5,918 nucleotides of DNA. It comes from Acidimicrobiaceae bacterium (GTDB lineage Bacteria > Actinomycetota > Acidimicrobiia > Acidimicrobiales > Aldehydirespiratoraceae). The DNA lies in NCBI GenBank assembly GCA_009840695.1, contig VXNG01000081.1:1-5918 (forward strand), written 5' to 3'. Below, one piece after another: positions 5,451 to 5,918 of this stretch. Position 1 is the first letter of the stretch; every line of letters starts with the position of its first letter. Position numbers and translations under genes: made by a program. The notes under the pieces were generated by a model. It ran no database searches. It was given only the letters and a program-made list of their open reading frames with translations, and was not told the origin of the DNA.

Positions 5451-5458
5451 AGTATCGT
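5451..5458. promoter_or_regulatory. Overlapping divergent -10 boxes
   Basis: On the minus strand, GATACT (5456 to 5451) ends 6 nt before the ATG at 5444 and is placed for leaderless transcription of the small membrane-protein gene. On the plus strand, TATCGT (5453-5458) fits TANNNT and could drive the cytochrome c gene with a leader of about 26 nt. The two hexamers share four base pairs, so polymerases could not occupy both at once. No strong -35 is visible on either side. Confidence 0.4.
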
Positions 5459-5490
5459 TGGACGGCGATCCCCCCGCACCTCATTGCGCC

Positions 5491-5859
5491 ATGCTCCGCT
5501 GCCGCCGACTCCCGCACCGCCTGCTGCTGGCGGCCCTGATCGCTGCGATCGCGGCGGCCGGCGCCTGTGCGGCCGACGACGTGCCAGAGGTACCCGTCGG
5601 CCCGGACGGCTTCCCCGATCGGGAACTGGTGGCGGGGCGGCAGGTCTACATCGACCGCTGCGCCAACTGCCACGGCAACGACGGAGGCGGGGGACGGGGC
5701 ACGAAGATCTCGGACGGTCGGATGATCACGCAATATCCCAACGTCGCCGACCAGGTCGAGGTAATCGCCGACGGGGTTCGGTCCATGCCGGCGTTCGCAG
5801 AGGTGCTGGACGCAGGAGAGATCATGGCCGTAGTCAGATATACACGAGAAGTGCTATAG
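5491..5859 (+). CDS. Exported monoheme cytochrome c, possible lipoprotein
   Basis: The 122-residue product carries one covalent heme site, CANCH (57-61), and a likely distal axial Met in SMPAF (M99). This is the usual arrangement of a small class I cytochrome c that shuttles electrons on the outer face of the cytoplasmic membrane. Conserved surroundings are GRQVYIDRCANCHGNDGGGG (49-68) and a C-terminal EIMAVVRYTR helix (110-119). The N-terminus has basic residues (R3, R5, R6, R10), a hydrophobic core at 11-23, and AGAC ending at C26. That could be a permissive lipobox, giving a lipid-anchored cytochrome, or otherwise a signal or anchor segment. ATG 5491 is chosen because it places the signal sequence at the N-terminus. 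ATG 5443 is in frame but adds 16 residues without hydrophobic character. No Shine-Dalgarno is seen. The redox partner cannot be told from this window. Confidence 0.88.
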   Translation: MLRCRRLPHRLLLAALIAAIAAAGACAADDVPEVPVGPDGFPDRELVAGRQVYIDRCANCHGNDGGGGRGTKISDGRMITQYPNVADQVEVIADGVRSMPAFAEVLDAGEIMAVVRYTREVL

Positions 5860-5860
5860 T
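5831..5860 (+). promoter_or_regulatory. Possible sigma-70-type promoter at the end of the cytochrome gene
   Basis: TATAGT at 5855-5860 matches the TATAAT consensus at 5 of 6 positions. TAGTCA at 5831-5836 matches TTGACA at 4 of 6, with an 18-nt spacer. The stretch from 5831 to about 5882 is clearly more AT-rich than the rest of the window. The -10 includes the TAG stop of the cytochrome gene. A start site near 5867 would read out of the window. No gene start is visible within it apart from a three-codon ATG at 5880. Confidence 0.35.
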
Positions 5861-5887
5861 TGATCACTGCACACTCTTGATGCACGG

Positions 5888-5918
5888 CTAGCCGCCGGCC
5901 GAGTTGACGACGGCCTCC
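5888..5918 (-). CDS. Possible C-terminus of a convergent gene (partial)
   Basis: On the minus strand the last bases read E A V V N S A G G followed by TAG (5890-5888). All nine sense codons end in G or C, as in the real genes here. This would be the 3' end of a gene entering from beyond the window and facing the cytochrome gene. Nine codons are too few to identify it or to exclude chance. Confidence 0.22.
   Translation of the reverse strand, partial: EAVVNSAGG

Noticed and set aside
5443..5490. Upstream ATG 5443 as the cytochrome c start
   Set aside because: It would place 16 non-hydrophobic residues before the signal sequence and would overlap the divergent promoter and the minus-strand start codon. 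ATG 5491 gives a normal signal peptide.
5031..5891. A 286-codon open frame on the plus strand
   Set aside because: It crosses yraN, the two minus-strand genes and the cytochrome gene in another frame. Its composition is Arg/Gly/Pro-rich, typical of an out-of-frame shadow.
5885..5894. Palindrome CGGCTAGCCG near the right edge
   Set aside because: It is a 10-bp perfect palindrome with no loop or T-run. It is too short to call an operator or terminator.
1..5918. Search for tRNA, rRNA, SRP RNA, CRISPR, IS ends or phage genes
   Set aside because: I saw no cloverleaf, repeat array, terminal inverted repeats or transposase-like protein. Nearly all bases are accounted for by the listed genes.

Overview
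The window looks like chromosomal DNA of a high-GC actinomycete. The evidence is the GC-rich codon use, frequent GTG starts, 4-nt GTGA stop/start overlaps, a TANNNT box placed for leaderless transcription, and the order ftsY, ffh, rpsP, khpA, rimM, trmD, rplS, yraN. The promoter style and a small Cys/His protein resemble what I remember of Acidimicrobiia-like Actinomycetota, but the class assignment is inference.

Positions 1-2490 hold protein-targeting genes. The likely 3' end of an upstream gene overlaps ftsY (SRP receptor), which is followed 28 nt later by ffh (SRP GTPase). The two proteins form the GTPase pair that brings ribosome-nascent chain complexes to the membrane. A TAGTGT box just before the ffh ATG suggests that ffh also has its own leaderless promoter.

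Positions 2518-5124 hold a compact ribosome and RNA block: rpsP (S16), khpA (KH RNA-binding protein), rimM (30S maturation), trmD (tRNA m1G37 methyltransferase), rplS (L19) and yraN (UPF0102 nuclease-fold protein). Genes overlap or nearly abut. The two r-protein genes have the clearest Shine-Dalgarno sequences, and rplS appears to have a further promoter embedded in the trmD stop codon. rimM and yraN have no canonical start codon where the conserved domain would suggest one, so their 5' ends are uncertain.

Positions 5121-5444 (minus strand) carry two small genes facing the block: a 36-residue single-pass membrane protein, then a 68-residue Cys/His protein likely to bind zinc. The latter shares a CTAG with yraN as overlapping convergent stop codons. 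A short divergent promoter region (about 5445-5490) separates this pair from a plus-strand gene for an exported, probably lipid-anchored monoheme cytochrome c (5491-5859).

The last 60 bases contain a promoter-like AT-rich stretch and possibly the C-terminus of a convergent gene cut by the window edge. No gene-free stretch exceeds 300 bases. I saw no mobile element, CRISPR array, tRNA or rRNA. Most of the window is conserved housekeeping DNA. The less ordinary parts are the small minus-strand pair, the divergent promoter and the unclear start codons.
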